From Claveliimonas acetigenes (GTDB lineage Bacteria; Bacillota; Clostridia; Lachnospirales; Lachnospiraceae): a stretch of DNA of 64,000 nucleotides. Each line of letters starts with the position of its first letter. Positions within the stretch are counted from its first letter, which is position 1. The translations under genes were made by a program, and so were the position numbers. Below, in pieces: positions 32,737 to 41,328 of the stretch. The notes beneath the pieces were generated by a model. That model was not told the origin of the DNA, did no database searches, and was given only the letters and a program-made list of their open reading frames with translations. The stretch spans positions 1-64,000 of the forward strand of contig NZ_JAOQJU010000003.1 of the NCBI RefSeq assembly GCF_025567385.1, given 5' to 3'.

Positions 32737-33478
32737 AACGAATCTCCTTTAGAACCAGCCCCTGGGGCGGAGCTGTGATTCCTGCCTCTGTGCGTTTTTT
32801 CGTCTCCAGTATCTCCTTTACCTTCTCCGGTTCATAGAATCCTCTTCCCACACGAATCAAGGTTCCGGCAATAATCCGGACCATATTATAGAGGAATCCA
32901 TTCCCTTCAATCTCCATCACGATTTCCGCTCCATCCTGCCAGATAGCAATCCGGTTCACCGTACGCACCGTATCTTCCACATTGGTCCGCACATTGCAGA
33001 AGCTTACAAAATCATGTTCTCCCACAAGATATGCTGCTCCCGCCCGCATCTTCTCTATATCCATAGGAAAAGAAACAAAAGCACAGGTTCTCCGTTTTAA
33101 CGGATCCGGTACTCTGGCATTGTAAATGTGGTACTCATAAGTCTTCGTAATATCATCCCGGTATCTGGGGTGCCACTCTGCAGGCACTTCTTCCGATTTC
33201 ACAATTACAATATCCTCCGGCAGCCGCTGATTCAGCGCATAAGCCATCCGCTCCGGCGGAATCGACGACCGGGTATCGAATACTGCCACATTTCCCAATG
33301 CATGCACGCCGGAGTCCGTACGGCTTGCCCCGATTACATGGATATCCTCTCCCGTCAGTTTGCTGACTGCCTTGTTCAGCACTTCTTCAACCGTAATTCC
33401 GTTGGGCTGCACCTGCCAGCCACAGTAATCTGTCCCGTCATATGCTACCGTAAGCCGAATACGCCTCATATGCACCAT
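32726..33478 (-). CDS. truA: tRNA pseudouridine synthase A
   Basis: A protein of about 250 residues that makes pseudouridine at positions 38-40 of the tRNA anticodon arm. Hallmarks are VAYDGTDYCGWQVQPNGITV near the N-terminus and GASRTDSGVHALGNVAVFDT with the catalytic Asp at about residue 56; NGFLYNMVRIIAGTLIRVG is also typical. I chose the ATG at 33,478 (MVHMRRIRLTV), behind GGGAGG. It follows ecfT by about 35 bp, the usual Firmicutes order, but rplM and rpsI, which normally come next, are 17 kb away. Confidence 0.97.
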   Translation of the reverse strand: MVHMRRIRLTVAYDGTDYCGWQVQPNGITVEEVLNKAVSKLTGEDIHVIGASRTDSGVHALGNVAVFDTRSSIPPERMAYALNQRLPEDIVIVKSEEVPAEWHPRYRDDITKTYEYHIYNARVPDPLKRRTCAFVSFPMDIEKMRAGAAYLVGEHDFVSFCNVRTNVEDTVRTVNRIAIWQDGAEIVMEIEGNGFLYNMVRIIAGTLIRVGRGFYEPEKVKEILETKKRTEAGITAPPQGLVLKEIRYGE

Positions 33479-33512
33479 TTTTTCACGTCCTCCCAAACAG
33501 CCATTTCACACC

Positions 33513-34337
33513 CTAAAAAATCCAGATATGAAACGGCACGCATCTCCCAATCACCACTACAGCAATCATATAGAAAATAACAATCCCATACGCCAGATAG
33601 TCTCTGCGGGCATAGCGCAGCGGCTTCATCTTGGTTCTGCCCTCACCGCCGTGATAACATCTGGCTTCCATTGCCATCGCAAGGTCATTCGCCCGCCGGA
33701 ATGCCGAGACAAAAAGCGGCACCAGAATCGGAATCATATTCTTTGCCTTCTGAATCATATTACCACTCTCCAAATCGGCGCCTCTGGCAATCTGTGCCTT
33801 CATAATCTTATCTGTCTCCTCCAGAAGAATCGGGATAAACCGCAGGGCAATAGACATCATCATTGCAATCTCATGTACCGGGACATGTACTTTATTCAGC
33901 GGATGGAGAAGACTCTCTATGCCGTCTGTCAGCTCATTGGGTGTCGTAGTAAATGTCATCAGCGAGGAACCGGTAATCAGGTAAACCAGACGGATTGCCA
34001 TGAAAACCGCTGTCCGGAGTCCTCCCGCAGTAATCGTAAAGACCCATACTTTCAAAAGAACTTCTCCTTCTTTTGTCAAAAACAGGTTAAAGATAACTGT
34101 AATCAAAAGAATCATGATTACCGGCTTCATGCCCCGCATAATATATTTGAACGGAACCTTCGACAGCCGGATGACTACAGCCAGAAATACAGTAGCTACG
34201 ATATATCCCGGTATGCTCTTAAATAAAAATAAAGATATCAAATACAGCAAAGTGCAGGTAAGCTTCACTCTTGGATCCAGACGATGAAGTACACTCTTTG
34301 CCGGATAATACTGTCCTATTGTAATGTCTCGAATCAT
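33513..34337 (-). CDS. ecfT: Energy-coupling factor transporter transmembrane protein EcfT
   Basis: A 274-residue membrane protein of the shared ECF module, which powers vitamin S-components. Five to six helices are visible, starting IGQYYPAKSVLHRLDPRVKL. The coupling-helix motifs occur at ALRFIPILLEETDKIMKAQI ARG and at SAFRRANDLAMAMEARCY (Ala-Arg-Gly type). It overlaps ecfA2 by 4 bp. Together with ecfA1 and ecfA2 it forms a complete module; no S-component gene is in this window. Confidence 0.97.
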   Translation of the reverse strand: MIRDITIGQYYPAKSVLHRLDPRVKLTCTLLYLISLFLFKSIPGYIVATVFLAVVIRLSKVPFKYIMRGMKPVIMILLITVIFNLFLTKEGEVLLKVWVFTITAGGLRTAVFMAIRLVYLITGSSLMTFTTTPNELTDGIESLLHPLNKVHVPVHEIAMMMSIALRFIPILLEETDKIMKAQIARGADLESGNMIQKAKNMIPILVPLFVSAFRRANDLAMAMEARCYHGGEGRTKMKPLRYARRDYLAYGIVIFYMIAVVVIGRCVPFHIWIF

Positions 34338-35182
34338 CTTCCCAATGCTCCTATAATCTCATCCGCCGCTTCTTCCACAGTAGTTGCGGTTACATCCACA
34401 TCCAGCCCCTGTTCCTTAAGCTCATGCATAATATAAGTTACCTGTGGAGCAGCCAGCCCTACTTTCTCAAGTTCCTGGTAATGCCGGAACACATTTTTCG
34501 GCGTGTCGTTATACATAACCTTCCCCTTGTTCATCACAATAATCCTGTCCGCATATCTGGCAATATCTTCCATGCTATGGGATACCAAAATAACTGTCAT
34601 GCCCGTCTCCTTATGCAGGCTGGCTATCTGTTCAAGAATCTCATCTCTGCCTTTGGGGTCAAGCCCTGCTGTGGGTTCGTCCAACACCAGAACCTTAGGA
34701 CGCATGGCAAGAACTCCCGCAATCGCCGCCCGCCGTTTCTGGCCGCCAGACAACTCAAATGGAGAAGCCTTATAATATTTTTCCTTCAGTCCTACTAATT
34801 TGAGTGCCTCCAAAGCCCGCTCTTTACATTCCTCCGGCGAAAGCCCTTGATTTTTCGGTCCAAAACACACATCCGTCAGTACATCCACCTCAAAAAGCTG
34901 ATGTTCCGGATATTGGAACACCAGTCCCACCTGGAAGCGGAGCTTTCTCATATCATAGCCTTCACTATATATATTTTCACCCTGATAATAAATCGCGCCG
35001 TCAGTTGCCTTAATCAGTCCGTTCAGATGCTGGATCAGCGTAGACTTCCCGGAGCCGGTATGACCGATAATCCCTACAAATTCTCCGTCAGGTATCTCCA
35101 GGCAAATATCGTGGAGCGCCTGTTTTTCATAAGCTGTCCCTGCACTGTATACGTAATTCAGATGTTCTATTTTAATCGACAT
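34334..35182 (-). CDS. ecfA2: Energy-coupling factor transporter ATPase EcfA2
   Basis: A 282-residue ABC ATPase. Walker A is GIIGHTGSGKSTLIQHLNGL (about residues 38-57), the signature is LSGGQKRRAAIAGVL, Walker B is VLVLDEPTAGLDP and the switch His is in VSHSMEDIARY. The Q-loop region is FQYPEHQLFEVDV. It overlaps ecfA1 by 16 bp and ecfT by 4 bp, so the three are translated together. Confidence 0.97.
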   Translation of the reverse strand: MSIKIEHLNYVYSAGTAYEKQALHDICLEIPDGEFVGIIGHTGSGKSTLIQHLNGLIKATDGAIYYQGENIYSEGYDMRKLRFQVGLVFQYPEHQLFEVDVLTDVCFGPKNQGLSPEECKERALEALKLVGLKEKYYKASPFELSGGQKRRAAIAGVLAMRPKVLVLDEPTAGLDPKGRDEILEQIASLHKETGMTVILVSHSMEDIARYADRIIVMNKGKVMYNDTPKNVFRHYQELEKVGLAAPQVTYIMHELKEQGLDVDVTATTVEEAADEIIGALGR

Positions 35183-36021
35183 AACGCCTCCACCAACTCT
35201 TCTTTTCTTAAAATTCCTGCCGGAACAGGAATCCCCCTCTTTTGTAGTTCATCTGCCAGGATAGTCACCTGAGGGACATCCAGCCGGTAGCTTTTCAGTG
35301 TGTCCACCTGGGAAAATATTTCCCGCGGCGTCCCTTCCATTACCACATGCCCATGATCCATAACGAAGACCTTATCCGCATCGATGACCTCTTCCATATA
35401 ATGGGTAATCAAAATAACCGTAACCTTCTCCTGCCTGCGCAGCTCTTCCACCGTACGCAGAACCTCCCTGCGCCCATTGGGATCCAGCATGGCAGTAGGC
35501 TCATCCAGCACGATACATTTCGGACGCATGGCAATGACTCCCGCAATCGCCACACGCTGCTTCTGGCCGCCGGATAATTTATTGGGAGAATGGTGACGGT
35601 ATTCAATCATTCCTACCGCCTTTAGGCTTTCCTCCACCCGTTCCCAGATTTCATTCGTGGGCACGCCAAGATTCTCCGGACCGAAGCCCACGTCCTCTTC
35701 TACTACCGTTCCGATAATCTGGTTATCCGGATTCTGGAACACCATTCCCGCCGACTGCCGGACATTCCAAAGCTCTTCCGGCTTCCTGGTGTCTCTGCCA
35801 TTCACCCAGATAGAGCCTTCCGTAGGAACAAGAATTGCATTCAAATGCTTAGCAAATGTAGACTTGCCCGAACCATTATGACCCAGAATGGCAATGAACT
35901 GCCCTTCCTCCACGTCAATATTCACTTCATCGATCGCGCGGGACTTGCCGATGACATTACCTTCCTCATCCCGTTTCTCATATTCAAAAACCAGGTTTTC
36001 TGTCCTGACCATTCTGCTCAT
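35167..36021 (-). CDS. ecfA1: Energy-coupling factor transporter ATPase EcfA1
   Basis: A 284-residue ABC ATPase. Walker A is AILGHNGSGKSTFAKHL (about residues 44-60), the Q-loop is FQNPDNQIIGTVVEEDV, the signature is LSGGQKQRVAIAGVI, Walker B is CIVLDEPTAMLDP and the switch His is in ITHYMEEVIDAD. It is the first of the three ECF genes and follows the cyclophilin gene by only 4 bp, so the whole series from ppiB to the activase could be one long transcript. Confidence 0.97.
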   Translation of the reverse strand: MSRMVRTENLVFEYEKRDEEGNVIGKSRAIDEVNIDVEEGQFIAILGHNGSGKSTFAKHLNAILVPTEGSIWVNGRDTRKPEELWNVRQSAGMVFQNPDNQIIGTVVEEDVGFGPENLGVPTNEIWERVEESLKAVGMIEYRHHSPNKLSGGQKQRVAIAGVIAMRPKCIVLDEPTAMLDPNGRREVLRTVEELRRQEKVTVILITHYMEEVIDADKVFVMDHGHVVMEGTPREIFSQVDTLKSYRLDVPQVTILADELQKRGIPVPAGILRKEELVEALCRLK

Positions 36022-36025
36022 GTTC

Positions 36026-36544
36026 TTATGCCTTCTCCGGTTCCGGATAATCTACGCCCATCGTATCAACAGTTACCTTAGCCATCTTCTGCACTTTCAG
36101 CGGCCGATCACTGTAATCCGTATCCGTTTCCGCAATTTTATTTACCACGTCCATACCTTCCGTCACCTTGCCGAACGCAGCGTAAGCCCCGTCAAGATGG
36201 GGAGACGTCTTATGCATAATAAAAAACTGGCTCCCTGCAGAATCCGGATGCATAGCCCGCGCCATAGAAAGTACACCCTCTGTATGCTTCAGCTCATTAA
36301 CAAAACCATTCTGCATAAATTCACCTTTAATCGTATATCCCGGTCCGCCCGTCCCGGTTCCCTGCGGGCAGCCGCCCTGAATCATAAATCCATTGATAAC
36401 ACGGTGGAAAATCAGCCCGTCATAATATCCTTTCTTCACAAGAGAAATAAAATTATTCACCGTATTCGGCGCTGTCTCCGGATACAACTCTGCTTTCATG
36501 ATATCTCCATTCTCCATTTCAATCGTAACAATTGGATTTGCCAT
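36026..36544 (-). CDS. ppiB: Cyclophilin-type peptidyl-prolyl cis-trans isomerase
   Basis: A 172-residue cytoplasmic cyclophilin that speeds proline isomerisation. Key segments are GLIFHRVINGFMIQGGCPQG (about residues 43-62) and LSMARAMHPDSAGSQFFIMH, with the catalytic Arg in FHRV. The ATG at 36,544 (MANPIVTIEMENGD) is favoured; the frame extends five codons upstream to a GTG without a better site. No signal peptide is seen. Confidence 0.95.
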   Translation of the reverse strand: MANPIVTIEMENGDIMKAELYPETAPNTVNNFISLVKKGYYDGLIFHRVINGFMIQGGCPQGTGTGGPGYTIKGEFMQNGFVNELKHTEGVLSMARAMHPDSAGSQFFIMHKTSPHLDGAYAAFGKVTEGMDVVNKIAETDTDYSDRPLKVQKMAKVTVDTMGVDYPEPEKA

Positions 36545-36655
36545 ACTATTATACCTCACTTTTATTCACATTTTTAACCAAGCGGATACATACGCTCTCT
36601 GGTATTGTAACACGCAGACATGACAAATGCAATTTAGGTACACTACAAAATACAA

Positions 36656-36694
36656 TTTGGGACGTAGGAAAGTGTCACTTTCCTACGTCCCAAA
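36656..36694. terminator. Perfect 19-bp-arm hairpin between proC and ppiB
   Basis: TTTGGGACGTAGGAAAGTG at 36,656 pairs fully with CACTTTCCTACGTCCCAAA ending at 36,694 with a single-base loop. It lies 10 bp after the proC stop. T-rich tracts flank it only loosely, so it may also be a transcription-blocking palindrome. Confidence 0.7.
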
Positions 36695-36703
36695 ACACAA
36701 AAT

Positions 36704-37498
36704 CTACATATTTCTTGACATTTCTTCGCAAACTTTCATAGCTTCAAACACTGCGCTTTTGAACCCTCGCTCTTCCAGCACACGAACCGCCTCAATGGTT
36801 GTCCCTGCCGGAGAGCATACCATGTCTTTCAGTTCGCCCGGATGCTTGCCTGTCTCCAGAACCATCTTTGCGCTTCCCAACACTGCCTGCGCTGCGAATT
36901 GGTATGCCTGCTGTCTGGGCATACCGCCGGACACTGCGGCGTCTCCCATGGCCTCAATGAGCATAAATACATATGCCGGGGAGCTTCCGCTTGTGGATAC
37001 CACTGCGTCCATCAGCCGTTCCGGCACGATCTCCACGCGGCCGAAGCCTTTCAGCAATGCAACTGCACGATCCATGTCTTCCTCCGTCACATAGGTGTTG
37101 CGGCATGCCGCCGTCATTCCTTCTCCTACCATCGCGGGAGTATTCGGCATTGTACGGACTATCTTCACCGGCTTGCCGAACTTCTCTTCCAGCCATGCCA
37201 GTGTCTTACCCGGCGCAATGGTAATAATCATCTGATTCTCCGTGATTCCATCCCGAATTTCACAGATAACATCTTCATAGAACTGCGGCTTCACGGACAA
37301 CACGATAACCTCTGCCTTCTCCACAACATCTGTATTCTTCTCTGTAACATGGATACCAAGATTAGCCTTTGCCTTCTCTCTTCCCGGTGCGGATAAATCT
37401 GCCCCGATAATTTCTTCTGCCGGCACAATCTGATTTTTAATAATGCCGCCCATCATAGCCGTCGCCATATTCCCTGTTCCGATAAACCCTAATTTCAT
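36704..37498 (-). CDS. proC: Pyrroline-5-carboxylate reductase
   Basis: A 264-residue NAD(P)H-dependent enzyme making proline from pyrroline-5-carboxylate. The Rossmann motif is GFIGTGNMATAMMGGII (about residues 4-20) and the signature near the C-terminus is SSGSSPAYVFMLIEAMGDAA VSGG. Length is normal. It is divergent from a GntR regulator across about 180 bp that hold a consensus promoter and two operator-like GTATAC boxes in its own leader, so it is likely under that regulator's control. Confidence 0.97.
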   Translation of the reverse strand: MKLGFIGTGNMATAMMGGIIKNQIVPAEEIIGADLSAPGREKAKANLGIHVTEKNTDVVEKAEVIVLSVKPQFYEDVICEIRDGITENQMIITIAPGKTLAWLEEKFGKPVKIVRTMPNTPAMVGEGMTAACRNTYVTEEDMDRAVALLKGFGRVEIVPERLMDAVVSTSGSSPAYVFMLIEAMGDAAVSGGMPRQQAYQFAAQAVLGSAKMVLETGKHPGELKDMVCSPAGTTIEAVRVLEERGFKSAVFEAMKVCEEMSRNM

Positions 37499-37524
37499 CT
37501 ACATATCCTCCTTCGCGGTCTTTT

Positions 37525-37549
37525 GTATACATTTTTAAATATTGTATAC
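37525..37549. promoter_or_regulatory. Operator pair 1 (GTATAC boxes) in the proC leader
   Basis: Palindromic GTATAC cores at 37,525 (TTTGTATACATT) and 37,544 (ATTGTATACAAT) are 19 bp apart. They lie downstream of the proC start of transcription. The same core and spacing recur before gntR. Confidence 0.72.
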
Positions 37550-37566
37550 AATTCATTCTTTTGCCT

Positions 37567-37595
37567 ATCATAGCATCCTATATTAGAAATGTCAA
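37567..37595 (-). promoter_or_regulatory. proC promoter
   Basis: TTGACA (37,590-37,595) and TATGAT (37,567-37,572) on the minus strand are separated by 17 bp. Confidence 0.8.
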
Positions 37596-37605
37596 TCGCT
37601 TTTTA

Positions 37606-37661
37606 TTGCAGCAGCGCTGTAAATGCGTTATAATTTGTATACAAAACATTTTTTCGTATAC
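37606..37661 (+). promoter_or_regulatory. gntR promoter with operator pair 2
   Basis: TTGCAG (37,606) and TATAAT (37,629) are 17 bp apart. GTATAC cores at 37,637 (TTTGTATACAAA) and 37,656 (TTCGTATACATC) follow, again exactly 19 bp apart. The placement suggests autorepression. Confidence 0.72.
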
Positions 37662-37677
37662 ATCAAAGGAGATTTTT

Positions 37678-38316
37678 ATGACTGATAAATCTACTTCTCT
37701 TGCCGACCAGGCATATGAGAAAATAAAAGAGAACATCCTGAATCTGACCTGGCCGCCCGGAATGCCGCTGACGGAAGCCAGACTGACCGACGAGCTGGGT
37801 ATGAGCCGAAGCCCCATCCGCTCCGCCATCCACCGGCTGCAGGTGGAAGGGCTGATTACCACCGATTACTACCGTTCTATGACGGTAAGCGAAATCACCG
37901 ACAAAGACATTCACGAAATCTACCAACTTCGGGAATTGCTGGAGGGCGAAGCTTTTAAGCTAATCTTCACTTCCGGCAAATACGATGAATATTCCTACCG
38001 GATAGAGGAAAGGGTCGTCCGCATGTGCGCAGCGGCAAATGATATTTACCAATGGGAAATTGCCGATACCGCCATGCATATGGAAATTATCAGCATTTTT
38101 GAAAATAACCGCATCAATAAAATTTATGAAAACAATCTGTCTGAGCTGATTCGCATCGGTTTATATTCTGTAAAAAACGGAATGGCAGTTGCCAAAACAA
38201 ACGAGAATCTAAAAAAGATGATCCAATATATGCGAAACGGCGATTATGAAAATGCCTATAGCATATTAAAAACCGACCATTTTGGCATCGGCAAGGACCG
38301 TGCACTTTTAAAATAA
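37678..38316 (+). CDS. GntR family (FCD-type) transcriptional regulator
   Basis: A 212-residue regulator. The N-terminal winged helix has ADQAYEKIKENILNLTWPPG, then LTDELGMSRSPIRSAIHRLQ and VEGLI (about residues 9-62). The C-terminal all-helical domain begins ITDKDIHEIYQLRELLEGEA and resembles FCD ligand-binding domains, with His in MHMEIISIF as a possible metal ligand. The start is set by AAAGGAGATTTTTATG. The divergent neighbour is proC, so a proline- or glutamate-related ligand is possible but unproven. Confidence 0.93.
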   Translation: MTDKSTSLADQAYEKIKENILNLTWPPGMPLTEARLTDELGMSRSPIRSAIHRLQVEGLITTDYYRSMTVSEITDKDIHEIYQLRELLEGEAFKLIFTSGKYDEYSYRIEERVVRMCAAANDIYQWEIADTAMHMEIISIFENNRINKIYENNLSELIRIGLYSVKNGMAVAKTNENLKKMIQYMRNGDYENAYSILKTDHFGIGKDRALLK

Positions 38317-38336
38317 AACCACAGAGGAGAATCCCT

Positions 38337-39257
38337 ATGCATTATACATTTATCGTCAATCCTAATGCCCGCTCCGGACTTGGATATACCGTCTGGAGCG
38401 AGATAGAAGCCGTACTGAAAGCAAGAAATATTTCCTATGACGTGTATTTTACCAAATACCAGCGCCACGCTTCCCAAATCGCGCAGGATATCGCCGCCGA
38501 CACCGAACGGCACACACTAATCGTTCTGGGCGGCGACGGAACCGTCAATGAAGTAATAAACGGCATTCCTGACTATGAACAAATTACTTTAGGCTACATC
38601 CCCATCGGTTCCAGCAACGACTTCGCCCGCTATTTCCACTTTCCCAAAGATCCGCTGCAGACACTGGAAATCATTTTAAAACCGGAGAAAATCTGCTCCA
38701 TGAATGTGGGCATCCTAAAATATCCGGGAAGAACCCGGAGCTTCGCCGTCAGCACAGGCATCGGCTTTGACGCCGCCATCTGCCATGAAGCCGTCATTTC
38801 CAAATTAAAATTCTTCCTGAACAAGTTAAAGCTTGGGCGGCTAACCTATGTAGGAATCGCATTCCGCCAGCTTATGCTGGCATCGCCCGGGAAGATGACC
38901 GTTACATTGGATCAGGAAAAAACGCTTACTTTTGAAAATGCACTTTTTGCTACCGCAATGAATCATCCCTTTGAGGGCGGCGGCTGTAAATTCTGTCCAA
39001 AGGCAGATCCCTGTGACAATCTACTGGATGTCATTGTTGTGGCAGGCATTTCTAAACTGAAAGTACTTCTGCTTCTTCCCACAGCCTTCAGCGGATTCCA
39101 CGTACATTTCAAAGGCGTGTATCTTTACCGATGCAAGGAGGTCTCCATTGACAGTGAAAAGGCGCTGGCTGTACATACAGACGGCGAACCCGCATTTTTA
39201 CAAAAACATATCAGCGCGGCACTGACCAACAAAAAAATACGGATTATCGCGGGCTAA
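38337..39257 (+). CDS. Diacylglycerol kinase family lipid kinase
   Basis: A 306-residue YegS/DgkB-like lipid kinase. Motifs are FIVNPNARSGLG (about residues 5-16), LGGDGTVNEVINGIPDYEQ (about 63-81, nucleotide binding) and YIPIGSSNDFAR. Such enzymes return diacylglycerol to phosphatidic acid for phospholipid and lipoteichoic acid recycling. It follows gntR by 20 bp and leads a run with a phosphodiesterase and a PAP2 phosphatase, a consistent glycerolipid set. Confidence 0.93.
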   Translation: MHYTFIVNPNARSGLGYTVWSEIEAVLKARNISYDVYFTKYQRHASQIAQDIAADTERHTLIVLGGDGTVNEVINGIPDYEQITLGYIPIGSSNDFARYFHFPKDPLQTLEIILKPEKICSMNVGILKYPGRTRSFAVSTGIGFDAAICHEAVISKLKFFLNKLKLGRLTYVGIAFRQLMLASPGKMTVTLDQEKTLTFENALFATAMNHPFEGGGCKFCPKADPCDNLLDVIVVAGISKLKVLLLLPTAFSGFHVHFKGVYLYRCKEVSIDSEKALAVHTDGEPAFLQKHISAALTNKKIRIIAG

Positions 39258-39283
39258 ATCATGCCACAGAAAGGATGTCAGAT

Positions 39284-40096
39284 ATGTTACTGATACTACT
39301 TGCTTTTATACTCTTATTCTACATTTTTGCCCTTATGCCGAGGCTATCGAAAAGAAGCGAGATGCTTCCTTTCCTCCACACGCAGTTCGCACACCGCGGC
39401 TTCCATTGCGCAGAAAAACAAATCCCGGAGAATTCCATACCCGCATTCCGGGCAGCACTTGCCCATGGCTATGGAATTGAACTAGATCTCCATTTAACCA
39501 AAGATCGCCGGCTTGTAGTCTTTCACGATGACACTTTAGAGCGAATCTGCGGCGTAAAAGGCCGGATTGAAGCATATACTTATGATGAGCTTCTGAACTT
39601 CCATCTTTTAAATACCACAGAAAAAATCCCTCTATTTGACGATGTATTAAAACTGGTTCATGGCCGCGTCCCTCTGCTGATTGAATTAAAAATCCCATCC
39701 AAATCCCTGGACATTTGTCCGGAGACCCTGCGGCTTCTGGAAAACTATGAAGGTGCCTTCCTCATCCAGTCCTTCAACACGATGGGGCTTCGCTGGTTTA
39801 AAAATCATGCGCCCCAAGTGCTGCGCGGCCAGCTTTCTTCTAATTTGACCGCCAAAAATACGGGTGAAAATTATGTCCTGTGCTTTCTGATAAAACATCT
39901 GCTTTCCAACATACTGGGACGCCCGGATTTCATTTCTTATAAGCTTTCGGACCTGCCTGCCATAAGTGTATCCATATGCCGCAGCCTTTTTAAGGTTCCT
40001 GTTGCCGTGTGGACTCTGCGTACCGAGGAAGACTTAGAAATCGGACGAAAATATTACGATATACAAATTTTTGAAAAAAGTAGGAATTTATATTAA
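39284..40096 (+). CDS. Membrane-anchored glycerophosphodiester phosphodiesterase
   Basis: A protein of about 270 residues that cleaves glycerophosphodiesters to glycerol-3-phosphate and alcohol. An N-terminal helix (MLLILLAFILLFYIFALMPR) anchors it. The catalytic signature is FAHRGFHCAEKQIPENSIPA, followed by the metal-binding ELDLHLTKDRRLVVFHDDTL. The start at 39,284 is preferred because the AAAGGATG site is properly spaced to it; the ATG three codons earlier lies within that site. It sits between lipid kinase and PAP2 genes. Confidence 0.93.
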   Translation: MLLILLAFILLFYIFALMPRLSKRSEMLPFLHTQFAHRGFHCAEKQIPENSIPAFRAALAHGYGIELDLHLTKDRRLVVFHDDTLERICGVKGRIEAYTYDELLNFHLLNTTEKIPLFDDVLKLVHGRVPLLIELKIPSKSLDICPETLRLLENYEGAFLIQSFNTMGLRWFKNHAPQVLRGQLSSNLTAKNTGENYVLCFLIKHLLSNILGRPDFISYKLSDLPAISVSICRSLFKVPVAVWTLRTEEDLEIGRKYYDIQIFEKSRNLY

Positions 40097-40112
40097 GAAA
40101 CTATGAATCACC

Positions 40113-40141
40113 TTGTTGATAAAGATTTTTCGTGTTATAAT
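40113..40141 (+). promoter_or_regulatory. Probable promoter of the PAP2 gene
   Basis: TTGTTG (40,113) and TATAAT (40,136) are 17 bp apart in a 100-bp gap. Confidence 0.55.
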
Positions 40142-40195
40142 CCCAATGAAACCAGATGTATGATATATAGAGAATATAAAAAGGGTGTATAAATA

Positions 40196-40864
40196 ATGAA
40201 AGTAAGGAAATTTATAAAAAAATACCGTCATGCCTGGGTATTTTTATATGCGTTAATCTACATGCCCTGGTTTACGTATCTGGAAAAGCATGTCACACAG
40301 GATTACTACTTAATCCATTCACCATTGGACGATTATATCCCGTTCGTTGAATATTTTATCGTACCCTATTTATTGTGGTTCCTGTTTATCGCTGTAGGCG
40401 CGGGATATTTTTTCTTTACAGATAAGAATGGCTTTTACAGGCTTGCCGCGTTCCTTATAACCGGCATGACCTTTTTCCTTATTATCTGTACCGTGTTCCC
40501 TAACGGACTTGCACTTCGCCCAACCGAATTTGAACGTGACAATATTTTCACCCGTATGGTACAGTTCATCTACGCTGCCGATACTCCCACGAATGTACTG
40601 CCGAGTATCCACGTATTCAATTCCACAGGGATTGCCATTGCAGTTGCCCACAGCAATAAGCTAAAACAGAAAAAATGGATACAATACCTTACTTATCTGT
40701 TTGCCGGCCTGATTATTCTGTCCACCATGTTCCTAAAGCAACATTCTGTGACAGATGTCTTCGCCGCACTGGTTATGGCAGGTATCATTTATCCATTTGT
40801 ATATGCGCCGGAGCGCAGGAAAGCCACGAAGGTTGCGCGCCAGCCGGCACACAGCAGAACATGA
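40196..40864 (+). CDS. PAP2 superfamily phosphatase
   Basis: A 222-residue membrane protein with about six helices. The phosphatase signature is partly visible as NVLPSIHVFNSTGIAIAVAH (about residues 126-145, SIH motif) and FLKQHSVTDVFAALVMAGII (about 179-198, H-x3-D). The substrate is likely a lipid phosphate such as phosphatidate or an inositol-type lipid. The C-terminus is basic. It follows lipid metabolism genes but has its own promoter. Confidence 0.88.
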   Translation: MKVRKFIKKYRHAWVFLYALIYMPWFTYLEKHVTQDYYLIHSPLDDYIPFVEYFIVPYLLWFLFIAVGAGYFFFTDKNGFYRLAAFLITGMTFFLIICTVFPNGLALRPTEFERDNIFTRMVQFIYAADTPTNVLPSIHVFNSTGIAIAVAHSNKLKQKKWIQYLTYLFAGLIILSTMFLKQHSVTDVFAALVMAGIIYPFVYAPERRKATKVARQPAHSRT

Positions 40865-40885
40865 TTCATTTAAGGAGGAGAGATA

Positions 40886-41308
40886 ATGTACGCAGAATTT
40901 ACAGAAAATCTAGCGACAGGAAACGAGATGATTGACTCACAGCATAAGGAACTGATTCAGAAAATCAATGATTTACTGGACAGTTGTGAGAAGAGCAGCG
41001 ACAAGGTTGTCGCGATCAAGACTCTGGACTTCCTGTCCGACTACACAGAATACCATTTCAACGCAGAAGAACAACTTCAGAAGGATATTGAGTATCCCGG
41101 CTACGACAAGCACAAAGCCCAGCATGAAGAATTTAAGAAGACCGTAGAAGAGCTTCATGAAATGCTTGTAGAAGAGGAAGGTCCTTCTCCGGCTTTCGTT
41201 GCGAAGGTACAGGAGAACGTAATCAACTGGCTCTACACACACATCCAGGGATTTGACCGCTCTGTCGCAGAATACAAATTCATGCGCGAGAATAACGAGA
41301 GACTTTAA
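40886..41308 (+). CDS. Bacteriohemerythrin
   Basis: A 140-residue four-helix protein with a diiron oxygen-binding site. The ligands follow the family pattern: His in IDSQHKELIQKINDLL, His and Glu in YHFNAEEQLQKDIEYPGYDK, two His in HKAQHEEF, and His/Asp in YTHIQGFDRSVAEYK. In anaerobes such proteins bind O2 and are linked to oxygen sensing or detoxification. An AGGAGGAG site precedes the ATG. It is convergent with a reductase gene whose clusters would be oxygen-sensitive. Confidence 0.97.
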   Translation: MYAEFTENLATGNEMIDSQHKELIQKINDLLDSCEKSSDKVVAIKTLDFLSDYTEYHFNAEEQLQKDIEYPGYDKHKAQHEEFKKTVEELHEMLVEEEGPSPAFVAKVQENVINWLYTHIQGFDRSVAEYKFMRENNERL

Positions 41309-41328
41309 TTTTTAGCTGTAATTATAAA

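Noticed and set aside
37561..37677. Longer N-terminus for the GntR regulator
   Set aside because: The extension runs through the promoter and operators and lacks a ribosome binding site; the start at 37,678 has AAAGGAG.
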